DNA of 32,344 bases from the NCBI GenBank assembly GCA_015060065.1, contig SUZF01000020.1, positions 1 through 32,344 of the forward strand. The letters run 5' to 3'. The position numbers and the translations under genes were made by a program. The stretch is from Rikenellaceae bacterium. Its GTDB lineage: Bacteria > Bacteroidota > Bacteroidia > Bacteroidales > Rikenellaceae. This document shows, piece after piece, positions 30,882 through 32,344 of this stretch; positions within the stretch are counted from its first letter, which is position 1, and every line of letters begins with the position of its first letter. Below the pieces are notes generated by a model, which did not search any database, had not been told where the DNA came from, and saw nothing but the letters and a program-made list of their open reading frames with translations.

Positions 30882-32180
30882 CTACTGCAACTTGTAGTCG
30901 ATAGTTACGCTCTCGCCCTTGCGGTTGGTATATGTGATTTTGTAATCGCCACGGAAACCGCGGAACGAGATATTGCGCTCGGCATCCACCTTGGTCGAGA
31001 GGCGGGTTTTCCACTCGTGGTTGATAAGGTTGTCGAGAACCTCATACGATGGCTTACGCTTCATATTCATATCGAAGAGTCCCGAATAGGAAGGCTCGCC
31101 AGCCACGGCTCCGCCATCGACCATATTCCACCAAGTGACACCCGCCACTTGAGGGTGGCTGAACCATATACGGTATAGGTTGTGTGCGAGCATCTTCTGA
31201 ATCGCGCGACCCTCCTCGCTGTCGTCGGTTGCACTGACTGTCACCTCGCTGATAAATATCGGGCGCTCCGCCTCGGAGAGGATATTCAGTCGCTGCCAGA
31301 TCTTGTCGGGATTGAGCACATCCGACTCTCCCGCAGCAATGGCCGATGCGAGTTTCGGGCGTAAAATATGCATCTGAATACCCATATAGTCCACCCTTGC
31401 GCCTCGATCGACCAAGTCGCGAACAATCTCGACATAGCGTCTTATGCGCTTAACATCCCAACGCATATCGCACTCGTTAGAGTTGAAAGTCACCGACTTG
31501 GGAAAGTATTTCATCGCCCAACTCCACGACTTGTAGGTATAATCATCAGGCATAACTCCGCGATTGGCCTGATCGAGGCACTCATTGACCACATCCCAAT
31601 TATGGATACGGCCCTTATATCGCTTTGCCAGCTCCTTGATGTGCGCCTCAAACTCACGCTCCATGACCTCGCGGTCATCGCTCATCCACGTCGGATGACC
31701 CCAACTGCGGATGCCGTAAATCATAGCGTGACCCTTCATGTGGAGACCCTTCTGCTCACAGAAATCAACCAGCGGGTCGGTTGCCGGACGACGATACTCG
31801 TAGGGGCTCTCTGCCGCATAGCGCGGTTGCCCCTTTACCGGCTCAAGAGTCTTCCAATAGAAAGGCAGCGTTGCCGAGTTAAAGAGTTCGCCAAAAGTAG
31901 CCTCGTAGGTGCGATTCTTCTCGGGCGAGTCGAGTTGCCCGTAGAGGAAGATATTGCTACCGAAGATAAATTCGTGCGACACCTGCTCGACCTTAACCTC
32001 CGTGCCGACAGCAGCATCTTTGAGGCGAATCACAGCATCAGCCTTACGATTCTTTTCGATTTGGCGGTCAATACTCATCTGCACACTGTCGCCCCAGATT
32101 GCGCGATACTTGTCGCTAATACCCTGCGCCGAAGCCGACACAGCCATCAACGAAGCACAAATCATCAAAAGTTTTCTCAT
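30882..32180 (-). CDS. Secreted GH10 endo-1,4-beta-xylanase
   Basis: The 432-residue glycoside hydrolase cleaves internal beta-1,4-xylan bonds with retention. A signal peptide (MRKLLMICASLMAVSASAQG) targets export; no lipobox. After an N-terminal beta-rich extension (about 45-75), the GH10 barrel shows HAMIYG near 151, the acid/base Glu200 in NWDVVNE, IQMH near 268, and the nucleophile Glu312 in IFISEVTV, where the motif usually reads TEXD. The end (about 385-432) looks like an added beta-rich tail. There are no SusC/SusD or other xylan genes in view, so it is not in a visible polysaccharide locus. ATG 32180 is chosen because the predicted transcript starts after ATG 32210. Confidence 0.92.
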   Translation of the reverse strand: MRKLLMICASLMAVSASAQGISDKYRAIWGDSVQMSIDRQIEKNRKADAVIRLKDAAVGTEVKVEQVSHEFIFGSNIFLYGQLDSPEKNRTYEATFGELFNSATLPFYWKTLEPVKGQPRYAAESPYEYRRPATDPLVDFCEQKGLHMKGHAMIYGIRSWGHPTWMSDDREVMEREFEAHIKELAKRYKGRIHNWDVVNECLDQANRGVMPDDYTYKSWSWAMKYFPKSVTFNSNECDMRWDVKRIRRYVEIVRDLVDRGARVDYMGIQMHILRPKLASAIAAGESDVLNPDKIWQRLNILSEAERPIFISEVTVSATDDSEEGRAIQKMLAHNLYRIWFSHPQVAGVTWWNMVDGGAVAGEPSYSGLFDMNMKRKPSYEVLDNLINHEWKTRLSTKVDAERNISFRGFRGDYKITYTNRKGESVTIDYKLQ

Positions 32181-32207
32181 GGTTATCACGTTTTCAGGTT
32201 TGATGAA

Positions 32208-32238
32208 CAAATTTACAGAAAAACGCTGGAATAATCAA
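32208..32238 (-). promoter_or_regulatory. Promoter of the xylanase gene
   Basis: TTG (32238-32236), 20 bases, then TAAATTTG (32215-32208). Transcription would start near 32202, giving a 5' untranslated region of about 20 bases before ATG 32180. Confidence 0.75.
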
Positions 32239-32344
32239 CCGAAATCGGAATAATAGTGCATCCTGCACTGATAATAAACGCATTACGCTGAAAATCTCGG
32301 AAATACGGGAAATAGCAATTTAGCAAAGAAACGCAAGGTAATGA

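Overview
The window looks like chromosome of a Bacteroidales bacterium, probably Alistipes or a close Rikenellaceae relative. This is inferred from three things. Nearly every transcription unit starts at a TAnnTTTG -7 box, often with a TTG/TTTG about 19-21 nt upstream. Several families are Bacteroidetes-typical (DUF5606, DUF5689, a DAHP synthase fused to chorismate mutase). Coding regions strongly favour TCG, GAG and CTC codons. Almost all of it is core chromosome; I see no phage, insertion sequence or CRISPR array.

Layout. 1-87 may hold the end of a gene entering from the left. 115-513 is a gene-free stretch of hairpins and short palindromic repeats, followed by tRNA-Gln(CTG) on the minus strand (536-606). 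A nucleoside transporter follows (721-1998, +). Positions 6199-2072 (-) form one aromatic amino acid operon: prephenate dehydratase, an aminotransferase, DAHP synthase/chorismate mutase, prephenate dehydrogenase. It is headed by an 18-residue leader peptide carrying the run YFFYYYFF and by a complete set of mutually exclusive RNA hairpins, so it should be controlled by ribosome-mediated transcription attenuation. Divergent from it are a zinc-type ABC binding lipoprotein and ATPase with no permease (6372-8006, +), a small conserved protein (8130), an OmpA-like protein (8500-9405, -), argS, a class C beta-lactamase-fold hydrolase, a tRNA-dihydrouridine synthase and obgE (9596-15085, +).

15114-15953 is gene-free and carries two tandem, diverged copies of a structured RNA gene, each with its own promoter and terminator. 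A third copy lies inverted at 29829-30067. The three share one fold with compensatory base changes and resemble 6S RNA in architecture. Between them lie a DUF5606 protein, an unknown membrane protein and a lipoprotein (16039-17911, -); an operon gpsA, glycerol-3-phosphate-type transporter, serB and two DUF5689 lipoproteins (18066-23410, +); a convergent operon ispF, pepD and a TonB-receptor-like beta-barrel (27914-23461, -); and a lipoprotein plus a repeat-rich coiled-coil/Sel1 protein (29791-28248, -).

The right end has a small nitroreductase behind a perfectly placed palindrome (30208-30819, +) and a secreted GH10 xylanase (32180-30882, -). The strongest discoveries are the phenylalanine/tyrosine attenuator, too short to be found by ORF length filters, and the triplicated 6S-like RNA.
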